Assembly (NCBI RefSeq): GCF_002356295.1
Contig: NZ_AP018042.1
Location: 2,946,361-3,010,360, forward strand
From: Labilibaculum antarcticum
GTDB lineage: Bacteria > Bacteroidota > Bacteroidia > Bacteroidales > Marinifilaceae
Reading direction: 5' to 3'
Length of the DNA: 64,000 bases
Positions 1-10,410 of this stretch are shown here, in pieces. A program made the position numbers and the translations under genes. Below the pieces are notes generated by a model. It searched no databases and was not told the DNA's origin. It worked only from the letters and a program-made list of their open reading frames with translations. Numbering within the stretch: position 1 is the stretch's first letter; each line of letters begins with the position of its first letter.

Positions 1-66
1 TTCTCAAAATAATTGAGGGATAATTAGTTAGGTTGTGTGCGAAAAGTTATCAACAATACAATAAAA

Positions 67-91
67 GTGGGAAGATGTGGTTGAAAGTGGT
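67..91 (+). promoter_or_regulatory. Probable MraZ operator (GTGG direct repeats)
   Basis: GTGG occurs at 67-70, 77-80 and 87-90, exactly ten bases apart, just upstream of mraZ. MraZ proteins of other bacteria bind tandem TGGG-type direct repeats with about one helical turn of spacing in front of their own operon, so this is most likely the autoregulatory site. It overlaps the probable -33 region of the promoter, which would suit repression. The repeats are seen; binding is inferred. Confidence 0.6.
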
Positions 92-110
92 GATTTTTTC
101 TCTAATTTTA
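81..110 (+). promoter_or_regulatory. Candidate promoter of the division/cell-wall cluster
   Basis: TTG at 81-83 and TAATTTTA at 103-110 are separated by 19 bases, close to the Bacteroidota pattern TTTG-N19-TAnnTTTG but with the last base differing. It lies about 25 bases before mraZ, and the third GTGG repeat falls inside it. Confidence 0.4.
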
Positions 111-132
111 CAATTGTAAATTAATTTTCCCA

Positions 133-594
133 ATGGTAACATTTATAGGTGATTATCCTTGCCGATTAGATTCGAAAGGTCGCGTTTTGCTACCTTCAGC
201 GTTTCGGAAACTCCTGAATGGAGGTTCTGAGAGCCGTTGTGTTTTGCGGAAAAATTTATATGAAAAATGCTTGGATCTGTATTCAATTTCCGAATGGGAG
301 AAGCAAACCGAACTTGTACGGGCAAAGGTAAATCCTTTCAATAAGAAGCATGCAGGTTTCTTAAGAGAGTTTTTTAGAGGTACTGCAGAGGTTTTGATTG
401 ATGGGAACGGAAGGATTTTGATTCCGAAGAAGTTTTTTGATTTTGCAGGGTTCTCTAAAGACATAACCTTAGCCGGACAGGATGGGAAAATTGAAATATG
501 GGATACAGAAACTTACGAAAAATCGGCTCTGGGACAAGATGGATTTAGTGATTTGGCAGATGAGATTTTAGGGGGTGATTCAAATAATGTGTAA
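133..594 (+). CDS. mraZ: Transcriptional regulator MraZ
   Basis: This 153-residue protein is MraZ, the DNA-binding regulator that opens most bacterial division and cell-wall clusters. It has two SpoVT/AbrB-type beta domains, each with the family signature: DSKGR followed by VLLP near residues 13-21 and GNGR followed by ILIP near residues 92-99. Length is normal for the family. It is the first gene of the cluster and is followed after 57 bases by rsmH. In other bacteria MraZ represses its own operon through direct repeats, and a ten-base-spaced GTGG repeat lies 43-66 bases upstream of the start. The ATG at 133 places the first domain at the extreme N-terminus, as is usual. Confidence 0.95.
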   Translation: MVTFIGDYPCRLDSKGRVLLPSAFRKLLNGGSESRCVLRKNLYEKCLDLYSISEWEKQTELVRAKVNPFNKKHAGFLREFFRGTAEVLIDGNGRILIPKKFFDFAGFSKDITLAGQDGKIEIWDTETYEKSALGQDGFSDLADEILGGDSNNV

Positions 595-651
595 TCGTTG
601 AATATGAGCAATTAGTGTTGTTCCTTTGTGATTCAATAAAAAGATAATAAA

Positions 652-1557
652 ATGAGTACGTATCATATTCCAGTTTTACTAGGAGAGAGCATCGAGGGGT
701 TGGATATTAAGCCAGATGGAATTTATGTGGATCTTACCTTTGGTGGCGGAGGTCATTCTCGGGAGATTCTTAAGCATCTTACCACAGGCAAGTTGATTGG
801 TTTTGATCAGGATGTAGATGCTGAAAAAAATGTGCCTGACGATGATCGATTTATATTCGTTCGTCATAATTTCAGATATTTTAAAAATTTCATGAAATAT
901 TTAGGCTACCCTAAAGTGGATGGGATTTTGGCTGATCTTGGTGTTTCTTCTCACGAATTTGATGTGGCTGAGCGTGGTTTTTCATTTCGTTTTGATGGTG
1001 ATTTGGATATGAGAATGAATCAAGATTCAAATTTTACTGCAGCTGATTTATTGAATGAGTATAGCGTTGAAGATCTGTATCGGATCTTTAAATTTTATGG
1101 AGAGGTGAAAAATCCGGGCAAGCTTGCTCATCTAGTAGATACTAAACGAAAAGAAATGCCGTTTACAACTATTCAGCATTTTAAAGAAGTGATCGTTCCT
1201 TGTACACCTAAGTTTAAAGAACATAAATATTTAGCTCAGGTATTTCAGGCCATTCGAATTGAAGTGAATCAAGAAATGGATGTTTTGAAGGAAATGTTGT
1301 TGCAGTCGGCAGATATGTTGAAGCCTGATGGAAGATTGGTTGTGATCACTTATCATTCATTAGAAGATAGATTGGTGAAGAATTTTATTCGTGATGGAAA
1401 ATTTGACGGCAGCGCTGAGAAAGATTTTTTCGGAAATGTGCAAACGCCGTTAACTGCTATTAATCGGAAGGTTATTGTTCCGGGTGAAAAGGAGATTGAA
1501 CTAAATGGACGGGCGCGAAGTGCTAAACTTCGAATTGCTCAACCTAAAACAGACTAA
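652..1557 (+). CDS. rsmH: 16S rRNA (cytosine(1402)-N4)-methyltransferase RsmH
   Basis: RsmH (MraW) methylates N4 of C1402 in the decoding centre of 16S rRNA using SAM. The 301-residue protein carries the SAM-binding loop DLTFGGGGHS near residue 29, the following acidic GFDQD strand, the family block GILADLGVSSHEFD, and the C-terminal YHSLEDR and GRARSAKLR motifs. Length and motifs are complete. It sits second in the cluster, its normal place, and ends three bases before the ftsL-like gene, so the two are surely co-transcribed. Confidence 0.96.
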   Translation: MSTYHIPVLLGESIEGLDIKPDGIYVDLTFGGGGHSREILKHLTTGKLIGFDQDVDAEKNVPDDDRFIFVRHNFRYFKNFMKYLGYPKVDGILADLGVSSHEFDVAERGFSFRFDGDLDMRMNQDSNFTAADLLNEYSVEDLYRIFKFYGEVKNPGKLAHLVDTKRKEMPFTTIQHFKEVIVPCTPKFKEHKYLAQVFQAIRIEVNQEMDVLKEMLLQSADMLKPDGRLVVITYHSLEDRLVKNFIRDGKFDGSAEKDFFGNVQTPLTAINRKVIVPGEKEIELNGRARSAKLRIAQPKTD

Positions 1558-1560
1558 GCA

Positions 1561-1941
1561 ATGTTTAAATTTCGTAAAAAATACAATGATTTTATCAAGC
1601 CTAGTGAGGAGCTGAAGGAAACTTCTTCGGGTTCGATTAAGGATTTTATTGATGGAAGTATTTTAACGAAAACTGAAGTGGTTCAGCAGTTGCCATTTAT
1701 TATTTTTTTAGTCGTTTTGGGAATCTTTTATATCAGTAACAGGTATCGTTCCGAACGGGTTTATCGTGATATGATTAGTTTGGAGAAAGAGTTAACAGAG
1801 CTTAGGTTTGAGTCGATTACAACAGCATCTGATTTGATGTATATGAGTAAACAATCGGAAGTAGTAAAAAGAGTAAAAAGTGAAGGGCTTGATTTGATTG
1901 AATCAACCGAGCCTCCAATTAAAATATATTTAGAAAAGTAG
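1561..1941 (+). CDS. FtsL-like bitopic division protein
   Basis: This 126-residue protein has a basic cytoplasmic N-terminus of about 43 residues, one transmembrane segment near residues 44-59, and an outer part with coiled-coil character. That layout, and its position between rsmH and the division PBP, match FtsL, which with FtsB links FtsQ to FtsW-FtsI at the septum. FtsL sequences are poorly conserved, so the call rests on topology and position. Its TAG stop shares one base with the GTG start of the next gene, which suggests translational coupling. Confidence 0.75.
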   Translation: MFKFRKKYNDFIKPSEELKETSSGSIKDFIDGSILTKTEVVQQLPFIIFLVVLGIFYISNRYRSERVYRDMISLEKELTELRFESITTASDLMYMSKQSEVVKRVKSEGLDLIESTEPPIKIYLEK

Positions 1942-4058
1942 TGCCGATAAAAAAGGATATCATATGGCGAGTTGGGGCAATCTACACTTTGGTGATTATT
2001 TTTGCAATACTCATTGTGGGTAGAGTGGTAGCCTTGCAATTGTTCGAGGGAGATAAATGGCGAAGTAAAGCTCAATCTCTTTCGCGACGAGATGTGATCG
2101 TGTCGGCCAATCGGGGGGATATTTGTGCTGCAGACGGACGATTATTGGCGAGCTCTTTGCCTTACTATGAGCTTCGCATGGATTTTCAAGCTTCGGGATT
2201 AACTGATTCTCTTTTTCGCTCCGATGTCGACTCTTTGGCACTTTGTTTGTCTCGGTTTTTTAAGGATAAATCAGCCAAGGATTATCGGAACATGCTCTGG
2301 AAAGCAAAATACCGGACTAAATCAAATCGGTATTTTTTGATTCATAGAAAGAAAATCAATTACATAGGTCTTAAAAAAATCAAGACTTTTCCCCTTTTTC
2401 GATTGGGTCAAAATAAGGGAGGATTAATCTGTGAACAAGAAAATAGACGCATACAGCCTCATTTAAATTTGGCCAATAGGACAATCGGTTATCTGCTGGA
2501 TGGACAACAAAATCAGCAGATTGGAAAGGTGGGTATCGAAGGAGCTTTTGAAAATGACCTAAAAGGTGTTGATGGCATTAGTATTATTCAGAAAATGTCA
2601 GGTAGATGGTTGCCGGTAAATACGGTTGAGCCTAAAGATGGGAACGATTTGATCACTACAATTGATGTGAATTATCAGGATGTGGCAGAATCAGCTTTGG
2701 AACAACAGCTTATAAAATATAATGCTGATCATGGATCGGTTGTTTTGATGGAGGTGAAAACCGGAGCCGTTAAAGCAATTGCCAATTTGGGTTTTGATGA
2801 AGCATCTCAATCGTATAAGGAAGATTATAATTATGCTATTGGAGAGGCTACAGAGCCTGGGTCAACATTTAAATTGGCATCAATAATGGCCTTGTTCGAG
2901 GATGGTTATGTCGGACCAATGGATTCTGTTGATACGGGGAATGGTGTGTTTAGCTATTACAAAGAAAAAATGCGTGATTCTCATCCAGGAGGATTTGGAA
3001 AAATATCAGTTCAGGAGGCGTTTGAAAAATCATCAAACGTGGGGATCTCTAAATTGGTAAATGAACATTATAAAAATAAACCAAGGTCTTTTATTAATCG
3101 TTTGTATGAATTTCGATTGAATGAACCACTGGGACTTGATATTAAAGGGGAAGGTATTCCAAGTATAAAGTATCCTGATGACCCAACATGGTCAGGGGTT
3201 TCTTTACCATGGATGTCGATAGGTTACGCAGTTCAGCAAACACCATTGCAAACCCTAACATTTTATAATGCAGTTGCCAATAATGGTAAAATGATGAAAC
3301 CTCGATTTGTGAAAGAGTTGAGGTATCATGGTGATGTAATTCAAACTTTCGACAAGGAGGTCTTAAAATCCAGGATTTGTTCGGGAGAAACACTTAAAAA
3401 TGTGAGAAATCTGTTGGAAGGTGTTGTATTAAGAGGAACGGCGAGAAATCTTCGTAACTCAAATTATACAATTGCCGGAAAAACAGGAACTGCGCAAATA
3501 GCAGATAAAAATAAAGGGTATAAGGTTAAGGTATATCAGGCCTCGTTTGTAGGTTATTTTCCTGCCGATGATCCGATGTATTCTTGTATTGTAGTAATTA
3601 ACCGCCCTAATAAAACCAAAGGATTTTATGGAAATCAGGTGGCGGGTCCGGTATTTAAGACAATAGCCGATAAAGTATACGCAATGAGTTATTCAATGCA
3701 TCCAATAAAGCCTGATGATTTAGATTTTGAACCAAAAGTGCCGATTTCATTAAATGGGTCTAAAGATGATTTGAATGTTGTGTTTGATGAATTGAATATT
3801 GAAATAGCGAATAAAGATATTCAGTCCGATTGGGTGATTTCCTCCCGAAAAGACTCCATTATTGAATACAAGTACAGAATAATAAAGAAATTCATGGTGC
3901 CAAATGTAAAAGGCATGGGGGTTCAGGATGCGCTGTATATACTGGAAAATGCAGGGCTTAAAGTTATGGTAAAAGGTGTTGGATCTGTTACCAAGCAGTC
4001 AATAGAACCAGGCTCTTATTTTAAAAAGGGTGATTTTATTAGAATTGGTTTATCTTAA
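1941..4058 (+). CDS. ftsI: Division-specific penicillin-binding protein (class B) with PASTA domain
   Basis: This is the septal transpeptidase that cross-links peptidoglycan together with FtsW. It has an N-terminal membrane anchor near residues 12-33, a PBP dimerisation region, and a transpeptidase domain with all three active-site motifs: STFK with catalytic Ser308, SSN at 364-366 and KTG at 514-516. A single PASTA domain occupies about residues 648-705, beginning at MVPNVKGM. The 705-residue length fits Bacteroidota FtsI/SpoVD-type proteins. The start is a GTG whose first base is the last base of the upstream stop (TAGTG); no ATG fits better. The gene lies between ftsL and murE, its conserved place. 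Confidence 0.95.
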   Translation: MPIKKDIIWRVGAIYTLVIIFAILIVGRVVALQLFEGDKWRSKAQSLSRRDVIVSANRGDICAADGRLLASSLPYYELRMDFQASGLTDSLFRSDVDSLALCLSRFFKDKSAKDYRNMLWKAKYRTKSNRYFLIHRKKINYIGLKKIKTFPLFRLGQNKGGLICEQENRRIQPHLNLANRTIGYLLDGQQNQQIGKVGIEGAFENDLKGVDGISIIQKMSGRWLPVNTVEPKDGNDLITTIDVNYQDVAESALEQQLIKYNADHGSVVLMEVKTGAVKAIANLGFDEASQSYKEDYNYAIGEATEPGSTFKLASIMALFEDGYVGPMDSVDTGNGVFSYYKEKMRDSHPGGFGKISVQEAFEKSSNVGISKLVNEHYKNKPRSFINRLYEFRLNEPLGLDIKGEGIPSIKYPDDPTWSGVSLPWMSIGYAVQQTPLQTLTFYNAVANNGKMMKPRFVKELRYHGDVIQTFDKEVLKSRICSGETLKNVRNLLEGVVLRGTARNLRNSNYTIAGKTGTAQIADKNKGYKVKVYQASFVGYFPADDPMYSCIVVINRPNKTKGFYGNQVAGPVFKTIADKVYAMSYSMHPIKPDDLDFEPKVPISLNGSKDDLNVVFDELNIEIANKDIQSDWVISSRKDSIIEYKYRIIKKFMVPNVKGMGVQDALYILENAGLKVMVKGVGSVTKQSIEPGSYFKKGDFIRIGLS

Positions 4059-4068
4059 AATGTAATAG

Positions 4069-5526
4069 ATGGGAATAAATATAAATGAACTATTTGGTTC
4101 AGTAAATATACAAAGTATAAAGGGGGACAGGGATGTTGAAGTGAATGAGATTCATTTTGACTCTCGGAAGGTGAAAAGTGGTGATTTGTTTGTTGCATGT
4201 CGGGGAACTATGTCGGATGGGCATGATTTTATTGAGACTGCAGTGGAAAAGGGAGCCAGAGTGATTGTTTGTGAAGAGTTGCCAAAAAGCAGTACTTCCG
4301 AAACAAGTTATATCGTGGTTGAAGATTCTTCGGCTGCTCTTTCTCAATTAGCTCATACTTATTACAACAAACCAACAGAGAATATTCAATTGGTTGGCGT
4401 AACCGGAACAAATGGGAAGACTACAATTGCTACACTTCTTTATCATTTGTTTAAAAAGCTGGGATATAAAGTTGGTCTACTGTCGACAGTTTGCAATTAT
4501 GTCGATGAAAAAGAAATTAAAGCAACTCATACAACACCAGACTCATTGCAGTTAAATGCCCTGCTGGCGGAAATGGTAGAGGTTGGATGCGAATATTGTT
4601 TTATGGAAGTAAGTTCACATGCCATCGACCAAAAAAGAGTTGGTGCCTTGAATTTTAAAGGAGGGATATTTTCAAATATCACTCACGATCATCTCGATTA
4701 TCACAAAACATTCGATGCTTATTTAAAGGTTAAAAAAGCATTTTTTGATCAATTGGGCAAGAAATCATTTGCCATTACAAATGCCGATGATAAGAATGGA
4801 AAGTTAATGCTTCAGAATATGAAAGGGCATAAGTTTAGCTACTCTACTCGTTCTTTTGCTGATTACCGTTGTCAGATTTTGGAAAAGCACTTTTCTGGTA
4901 TGCTTCTAGAAATGGACGGGGCGGAAGTATGGACTAATTTCATTGGCGACTTTAATGCTCACAATCTATTGGCAGTTTATGGTACGGCTCGATTGTTAAA
5001 TCAAAATAAGGAGGAAGTACTAAAAGGAATCAGTGAACTGAAATCTGTTGATGGACGATTTGAAAGCATCATTTCAATCGATGGTATTATGGCTATTGTT
5101 GATTATGCTCATACGCCGGATGCATTGAAAAATGTTTTAGAAACTATCGGAACTTTGCGATCGGGAAACGAGCAAGTAATAACTGTTGTTGGTGCTGGTG
5201 GTGATAGGGATAAAACGAAACGACCTTTAATGGCGAAAATTAGTGCAGAACTAAGCGATAAGGTCATTCTCACGTCAGATAATCCCCGATCTGAAGATCC
5301 GGATCAGATTATTCGAGAGATGAAAGAAGGAGTGGCCGCGAATAATACTCGAAAAGTATTGGCAATATCGGATAGAAATGAAGCCATACGAACAGCATGT
5401 ATGTTGGCTAAAAAAGATGATATTATTTTGGTCGCAGGGAAAGGCCACGAAGATTATCAGGAAATAAAAGGAGTTAAGCATCATTTTGATGATAAGGAAA
5501 TAATAAGAGAAATTTTTAAGCTGTAG
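4069..5526 (+). CDS. murE: UDP-MurNAc-tripeptide ligase MurE (meso-diaminopimelate type)
   Basis: MurE adds the third amino acid to UDP-MurNAc-L-Ala-D-Glu in the cytoplasm at the cost of ATP. The 485-residue protein shows the Mur-ligase ATP loop GTNGKTT near residue 113, the central THDHLDYH segment, and the C-terminal DYAHTPDAL and GKGHEDYQ motifs. DNPR at residues 404-407 is the signature of enzymes using meso-diaminopimelate, so the organism should have DAP-type peptidoglycan. It follows ftsI by ten bases and precedes mraY by two. Confidence 0.96.
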   Translation: MGININELFGSVNIQSIKGDRDVEVNEIHFDSRKVKSGDLFVACRGTMSDGHDFIETAVEKGARVIVCEELPKSSTSETSYIVVEDSSAALSQLAHTYYNKPTENIQLVGVTGTNGKTTIATLLYHLFKKLGYKVGLLSTVCNYVDEKEIKATHTTPDSLQLNALLAEMVEVGCEYCFMEVSSHAIDQKRVGALNFKGGIFSNITHDHLDYHKTFDAYLKVKKAFFDQLGKKSFAITNADDKNGKLMLQNMKGHKFSYSTRSFADYRCQILEKHFSGMLLEMDGAEVWTNFIGDFNAHNLLAVYGTARLLNQNKEEVLKGISELKSVDGRFESIISIDGIMAIVDYAHTPDALKNVLETIGTLRSGNEQVITVVGAGGDRDKTKRPLMAKISAELSDKVILTSDNPRSEDPDQIIREMKEGVAANNTRKVLAISDRNEAIRTACMLAKKDDIILVAGKGHEDYQEIKGVKHHFDDKEIIREIFKL

Positions 5527-5528
5527 CT

Positions 5529-6782
5529 ATGTTGTACTATTTATTTAGATATTTAAATCATTTGGATTTTCCTGGAGCAGGGATGTTTGAATATATCTCA
5601 TTTCGGGGGGCCTTGTCGATTATGACTTCGTTATTTATTGCAACTGTATTTGGAAAAAAGATCATCCAATTATTACAGAAACAACAAATTGGAGAGGTCG
5701 TTCGTGATTTAGGTTTGGCAGGACAAATGGAGAAAAAAGGAACTCCAACTATGGGTGGACTTATTATTATTCTTTCCATTCTTGTTCCGGTTTTACTCTT
5801 TGCCAAATTGGATAATATCTACATTTGGCTAATGATCATTACAACAATTTGGTTAGGCCTAATTGGTTTTATCGATGATTATATCAAAGTCTTTAAAAAG
5901 GACAAAGCAGGTTTAAGCGGGAAGTTTAAAGTCGCTGGTCAAATTGGCTTGGGTTTAATTGTTGGACTAACTCTTTATATTAGTGATGATGTGGTGGTTC
6001 GTGAAAAAACAACTATTGATGAATTAGGAACTCAAACAGAAATGGTTGATGAAGGTTTTTCATCCGTAGCACCAGGAACAACTCGTTTAACAAAAGATGT
6101 AAAGTCAACAAAAACGACCATTCCATTTTTTAAAAATAATGAATTCGATTATGAATCTCTGGTTGCTTTTGGTGGAGAATACTCACCAATATTAGCATGG
6201 CTGGTTTTTATAATCATTACCATATTTATTGTTACGGCCGTTTCGAATGGAGCAAATATTACAGATGGCTTGGATGGTTTGGCAACAGGTTCTTCGGCTA
6301 TTATTGGGGCTACTTTGGGAATATTGGCCTATGTGTCGGGTCATGTTGTATATGCCGATTATTTGAATATCATGTACATTCCCAATTCTGGTGAGCTCGT
6401 AATTTTTATTGCAGCTTTTATAGGATCAACTATCGGATTTATGTGGTACAATTCGTACCCGGCACAAGTATTTATGGGAGATACAGGAAGTCTTTCTTTG
6501 GGTGGGATTATAGCTGTATTTGCTATCATTATTCACAAAGAAATGTTGATTCCTATTTTGTGTGGGATTTTTCTTGTGGAGAATATCTCTGTAATGATGC
6601 AGGTTTCTTGGTTCAAATACACAAGAAAGAAATACGGTGAAGGAAGAAGGATCTTTAAAATGGCTCCACTTCATCATCATTATCAGATGATGGGATATCC
6701 AGAACCCAAAATCGTGACTCGGTTTTGGATCATTGGAATCTTTTTGGCCATTATAACAATAGTAACTCTAAAAATTAGATAA
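5529..6782 (+). CDS. mraY: Phospho-MurNAc-pentapeptide translocase MraY
   Basis: MraY transfers phospho-MurNAc-pentapeptide to undecaprenyl phosphate, forming lipid I at the inner face of the membrane. Diagnostic motifs are present: KKGTPTMGG, the acidic [32 protein letters not shown] and the HHHYQ loop near the C-terminus. It is a polytopic protein of 417 residues, longer than the E. coli enzyme (360) because of a polar insert around residues 158-205 between membrane segments; from memory such an insert is usual in Bacteroidota. The start codon lies two bases after the murE stop. Confidence 0.96.
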   Translation: MLYYLFRYLNHLDFPGAGMFEYISFRGALSIMTSLFIATVFGKKIIQLLQKQQIGEVVRDLGLAGQMEKKGTPTMGGLIIILSILVPVLLFAKLDNIYIWLMIITTIWLGLIGFIDDYIKVFKKDKAGLSGKFKVAGQIGLGLIVGLTLYISDDVVVREKTTIDELGTQTEMVDEGFSSVAPGTTRLTKDVKSTKTTIPFFKNNEFDYESLVAFGGEYSPILAWLVFIIITIFIVTAVSNGANITDGLDGLATGSSAIIGATLGILAYVSGHVVYADYLNIMYIPNSGELVIFIAAFIGSTIGFMWYNSYPAQVFMGDTGSLSLGGIIAVFAIIIHKEMLIPILCGIFLVENISVMMQVSWFKYTRKKYGEGRRIFKMAPLHHHYQMMGYPEPKIVTRFWIIGIFLAIITIVTLKIR

Positions 6783-6788
6783 GAACAA

Positions 6789-8126
6789 ATGACAAAACGA
6801 ATCGTCATATTAGGTGCAGGGGAAAGTGGTGTTGGTGCGGCTGTGTTGGCCAAATCAAAAGGCTTTGATGTGTTTGTTTCGGACTTTGGAGAGATAAGTC
6901 CTAAGTATAGGATGGCGCTGAATAAATATCAGCTTGCTTTTGAGGAAAAGCAACATACGGAATCTCTCATATTCTTAGCTGATGAAGTAGTGAAGAGTCC
7001 TGGTATTCCGGACACGTCACCTTTAATTGTTAAGCTGATTGAAAGAAATATTCCGGTTGTTTCGGAAATTGAATTTGCTGGTCGGTTTTCCAATGCAAAG
7101 ATGATTTGTATTACTGGCAGCAATGGAAAAACAACAACTACCTTGCTTTTGTATCATATGCTAAAGAAGGCTGGTTTGCATGTTGGTTTAGCAGGAAATG
7201 TAGGGGATAGTCTTGCATGGCAAGTAGCTGAAAAAGATTATACGCACTATGTTGTCGAACTGAGTAGCTTTCAGTTAGATGGAATGTATGATTTTAGAGC
7301 GAATATTGCCATACTTTTGAATATTACGCCAGATCATTTAGATCGGTATGATTATAAAATGGAAAATTATATCAATTCAAAATTCAGAATATTGCAAAAT
7401 ATGAGATCAGAGGATTCTTTCGTGTTTTGCACAGATGATGAAATCATCAAAAAAGAATTGATGAATTGTGACACTCTAGCTCAATTATTGCCTTTCTCTG
7501 TTCGTGAAGAAAAAGAAATGTGCGGGTGGATTGAGAACGAACTTTTAAAAATTCAATACAACGAAAATCTATTTTCTATGGATAAAAAAGATTTGTCTTT
7601 ACCTGGAATTCATAATGTATATAATTCTTTAGCATCAGGAATTGCCGGAAGTGTACTGCAAATCCGTAAAGAAGTAATTCGCGAAAGTTTAAGCGATTTT
7701 CAAGGTGTAGATCATCGTCTTGAAAAAGTTGTTCGGGTTAGAGGAATTCAATTTATAAATGATTCGAAAGCCACAAATATCAACTCTACATGGTACGCTT
7801 TGGAGAGTATGGATGAGCCAGTTGTTTGGATTGTTGGAGGTGTTGATAAAGGCAACGATTACGGTGTTCTTGCCGATTTGGTGAAAGAAAAAGTGAAAGG
7901 GATAGTGTGTCTGGGTATTGACAACTCAAAAATTCATGCTGCATTTGATGGTAAAGTGGATGTGATTGTTGATGCCGAATCAATGGAAGAAGCGGTGAAG
8001 CAGGCATATCGAATTGCTAACAAGGAAGAAATTGTTTTGCTATCACCAGCTTGTGCAAGTTTCGATTTGTTCCAGAATTATGAAGATCGCGGTAATCAGT
8101 TCAAAGAAGAAGTTAGAAATTTATAA
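6789..8126 (+). CDS. murD: UDP-MurNAc-L-Ala:D-Glu ligase MurD
   Basis: MurD adds D-glutamate to UDP-MurNAc-L-Ala. The 445-residue protein has an N-terminal Rossmann-like domain starting ILGAGESGVGAA, the ATP loop GSNGKTTTT from residue 110, the NITPDHLDRYD segment and the C-terminal FINDSKATN and LSPACASFD blocks, all typical of MurD. It lies between mraY and ftsW in the standard order. Confidence 0.96.
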   Translation: MTKRIVILGAGESGVGAAVLAKSKGFDVFVSDFGEISPKYRMALNKYQLAFEEKQHTESLIFLADEVVKSPGIPDTSPLIVKLIERNIPVVSEIEFAGRFSNAKMICITGSNGKTTTTLLLYHMLKKAGLHVGLAGNVGDSLAWQVAEKDYTHYVVELSSFQLDGMYDFRANIAILLNITPDHLDRYDYKMENYINSKFRILQNMRSEDSFVFCTDDEIIKKELMNCDTLAQLLPFSVREEKEMCGWIENELLKIQYNENLFSMDKKDLSLPGIHNVYNSLASGIAGSVLQIRKEVIRESLSDFQGVDHRLEKVVRVRGIQFINDSKATNINSTWYALESMDEPVVWIVGGVDKGNDYGVLADLVKEKVKGIVCLGIDNSKIHAAFDGKVDVIVDAESMEEAVKQAYRIANKEEIVLLSPACASFDLFQNYEDRGNQFKEEVRNL

Positions 8127-8135
8127 ATTGAAGAG

Positions 8136-9317
8136 ATGGCAAAGTTGATAAAGAATTTGAACTTAAAAGGAGATAAGGTCATTTGGATCATTATCTTCTT
8201 TTTGTCAATGATTTCTTTACTCGTTGTATATAGTTCAACCGGAACACTTGCTTATAAAGTAAGAGGAGGGAATACTTCTTATTTTTTCATTAAGCAATTG
8301 CTGTTACTTGGAGGGTGTTTTTTTATCATTTATGTGGTACACCGAATTCCTTATACAGTCTATTCCAGTTCTGCTAATATAGTACTGGTAATTTCAATTG
8401 GTTTGCTCATATTAGCCAAACTCGTCGGGACAAATCTAAACGATGCATCAAGATGGATTACAATTCCTGGTATTGGATTTAATTTTCAACCATCAGAACT
8501 CGCGAAGCTGGCATTAATACTGCATGTCTCCAGAACATTATCACGATATCAGGCCGATGAGTCTTGTAAAAAAGAGGCGTTCTGGCACATTGTTATTCCT
8601 GTTGGAATTGTGTGTTTACTGATTTTTCTGGATGATTTTTCTACCTCAGTATTATTAGGTGGAGTGTGTTATTTACTGATGTTTATTGGGAGAATAGCAA
8701 AAAAATATTTGTTTGGATCGGTAGGTGTTGTTTTGGGACTGGTGATTATACTGATTGTAATGGCGCCTTTGCTTCCGAGTATTGGGCGTGTTCAGACCGT
8801 ACGCAGTCGAATCGTAAATTTTTTCGATGAAGATGAGACGAATGCAAATAACAGTCAGAATTATCAGGTAGAGCAAGCAAAAATTGCTGTTGTTTCTGGT
8901 GGGATTTTCGGAAAATTCCCAGGGAATAGCACGCAACGAAATTTTTTACCACATCCATATTCCGATTTTATTTATGCCATTATTTTGGAAGAAATGGGAT
9001 GGATTGGAGGTTTTGTGATACTGTCTTTTTACCTGATATTAATGTATCGGGCTGGCTTGATTGTTCGGAAATGCAATCGGACTTTTCCCGCATTTTTGGT
9101 AATCGGATTGGCGCTAAGTATTGTTTTTCAGGCATTGACTAATATGGCAGTATCGGTTAACCTAATCCCGGTAACGGGACAACCTTTGCCTTTGGTAAGT
9201 ATGGGAGGAACATCCTTAATTTTTACCAGTGCTGCATTTGGAATGATACTGAGTGTGAGCAATTGGGTAAATGAGGAAGAAAAATTGAATGAAGAAGCAA
9301 AAGTGAATGAAGGATAA
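8136..9317 (+). CDS. ftsW: Septal peptidoglycan polymerase FtsW
   Basis: FtsW is the SEDS-family glycosyltransferase that polymerises lipid II at the septum with FtsI. The 393-residue sequence has about ten hydrophobic segments, the NDASRWI and FQPSELAKLA blocks, an extracytoplasmic loop with the PYSDFIYA and EEMG segments, and the C-terminal TGQPLPLVSMGGTS motif. The charged tail after residue 380 is rich in Glu and Lys. Its last 11 bases overlap murG. Confidence 0.95.
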   Translation: MAKLIKNLNLKGDKVIWIIIFFLSMISLLVVYSSTGTLAYKVRGGNTSYFFIKQLLLLGGCFFIIYVVHRIPYTVYSSSANIVLVISIGLLILAKLVGTNLNDASRWITIPGIGFNFQPSELAKLALILHVSRTLSRYQADESCKKEAFWHIVIPVGIVCLLIFLDDFSTSVLLGGVCYLLMFIGRIAKKYLFGSVGVVLGLVIILIVMAPLLPSIGRVQTVRSRIVNFFDEDETNANNSQNYQVEQAKIAVVSGGIFGKFPGNSTQRNFLPHPYSDFIYAIILEEMGWIGGFVILSFYLILMYRAGLIVRKCNRTFPAFLVIGLALSIVFQALTNMAVSVNLIPVTGQPLPLVSMGGTSLIFTSAAFGMILSVSNWVNEEEKLNEEAKVNEG

Positions 9318-10407
9318 AATTAAAATAATCGTAAGTGGTGGTGGTACCGGCGGACATATATTTCCTGCCATATCAATTGCAAATGCTTTAAAACAAAAGC
9401 ACAGCGATTGTGAAATTCTATTTGTAGGAGCTGAAGGGAAAATGGAAATGGAAAAAGTTCCAGCTGCAGGATATGATATCATTGGACTACCAATTCGTGG
9501 ATTGCAAAGAAGTTTCTCGAAAGAGAATCTGAAATTTTTTTCTCGATTGCTTCGAAGTATTTGGAAAGCAAAAGCTGTAATCAAAGGATTTCAACCTGAT
9601 GCTGTAGTTGGTGTTGGCGGATATGCCAGTGGACCATTATTGCATGTTGCTGCAAAATTGGGCGTTCCAACTGTTATTCAAGAGCAGAATTCTTATGCAG
9701 GCATTACGAACAAACTTCTGGCTAAAAAAGCAAAGAAAATTTGTGTTGCCTACGAAGGAATGGAGCGATTTTTTCCTGCTGATAAAATATTATTAACAGG
9801 GAATCCTGTTCGAAAAGACTTATTGAATATTGCTTCGAAAAGACAGGAAGCAATGGGTCATTTTCAATTAGATCCTGATAAGAAAACCATTTTAGTTGTT
9901 GGTGGTAGTTTAGGAGCCAGAACAATTAATAATAGTGTGCTGGGTTCTCTTTCACAAATTGCAGAATCTGATGTTCAGGTGATCTGGCAAACAGGAAACA
10001 TTTACATTGAAAAAGTTCGGGAAGAATTGAAAAACTGGGACATTCCCGGATTAAAGGTTTTTGATTTTTTAGGAAGAATGGATTTGGCTTATGCTGCTGC
10101 GGATGTGGTAATTTCAAGAGCTGGTGCAGGTACAATTTCGGAACTTTGTCTGGTTGAGAAACCTTCTATTCTGGTGCCTTCTCCAAATGTTTCTGAAGAT
10201 CACCAAACCAAGAATGCAATGGCATTAGTGAATAAAAGTGCTGCGATAATGGTAAAAGATATAGATGCCGAACGTGAATTGGTTCATGCAGCATTAAATT
10301 TGATAAATAACACTGAAAAATTAACTGAACTTTCGATCAATTGTAAGGCTTTAGCGAAGCCTAATGCAGCTGATGATATTGCGGAACAAATAATTGCATT
10401 AATATAG
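9307..10407 (+). CDS. murG: Lipid II-forming GlcNAc transferase MurG
   Basis: MurG transfers GlcNAc from UDP-GlcNAc to lipid I, giving lipid II, as a peripheral protein on the cytoplasmic membrane face. The 366-residue protein has the glycine-rich donor-fold loop GGGTGGHIFP near residues 11-20, GVGGYASGP, the EQNSYAG segment and the C-terminal SRAGAGTISEL motif, all characteristic of family GT28 MurG. The start overlaps the end of ftsW by 11 bases, suggesting coupled translation. Confidence 0.96.
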   Translation: MKDKIKIIVSGGGTGGHIFPAISIANALKQKHSDCEILFVGAEGKMEMEKVPAAGYDIIGLPIRGLQRSFSKENLKFFSRLLRSIWKAKAVIKGFQPDAVVGVGGYASGPLLHVAAKLGVPTVIQEQNSYAGITNKLLAKKAKKICVAYEGMERFFPADKILLTGNPVRKDLLNIASKRQEAMGHFQLDPDKKTILVVGGSLGARTINNSVLGSLSQIAESDVQVIWQTGNIYIEKVREELKNWDIPGLKVFDFLGRMDLAYAAADVVISRAGAGTISELCLVEKPSILVPSPNVSEDHQTKNAMALVNKSAAIMVKDIDAERELVHAALNLINNTEKLTELSINCKALAKPNAADDIAEQIIALI

Positions 10408-10410
10408 ATT

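Noticed and set aside
6197-6640. Two open frames inside mraY on the same strand
   Set aside because: They are out of frame with an intact mraY and have the composition of frame shadows.
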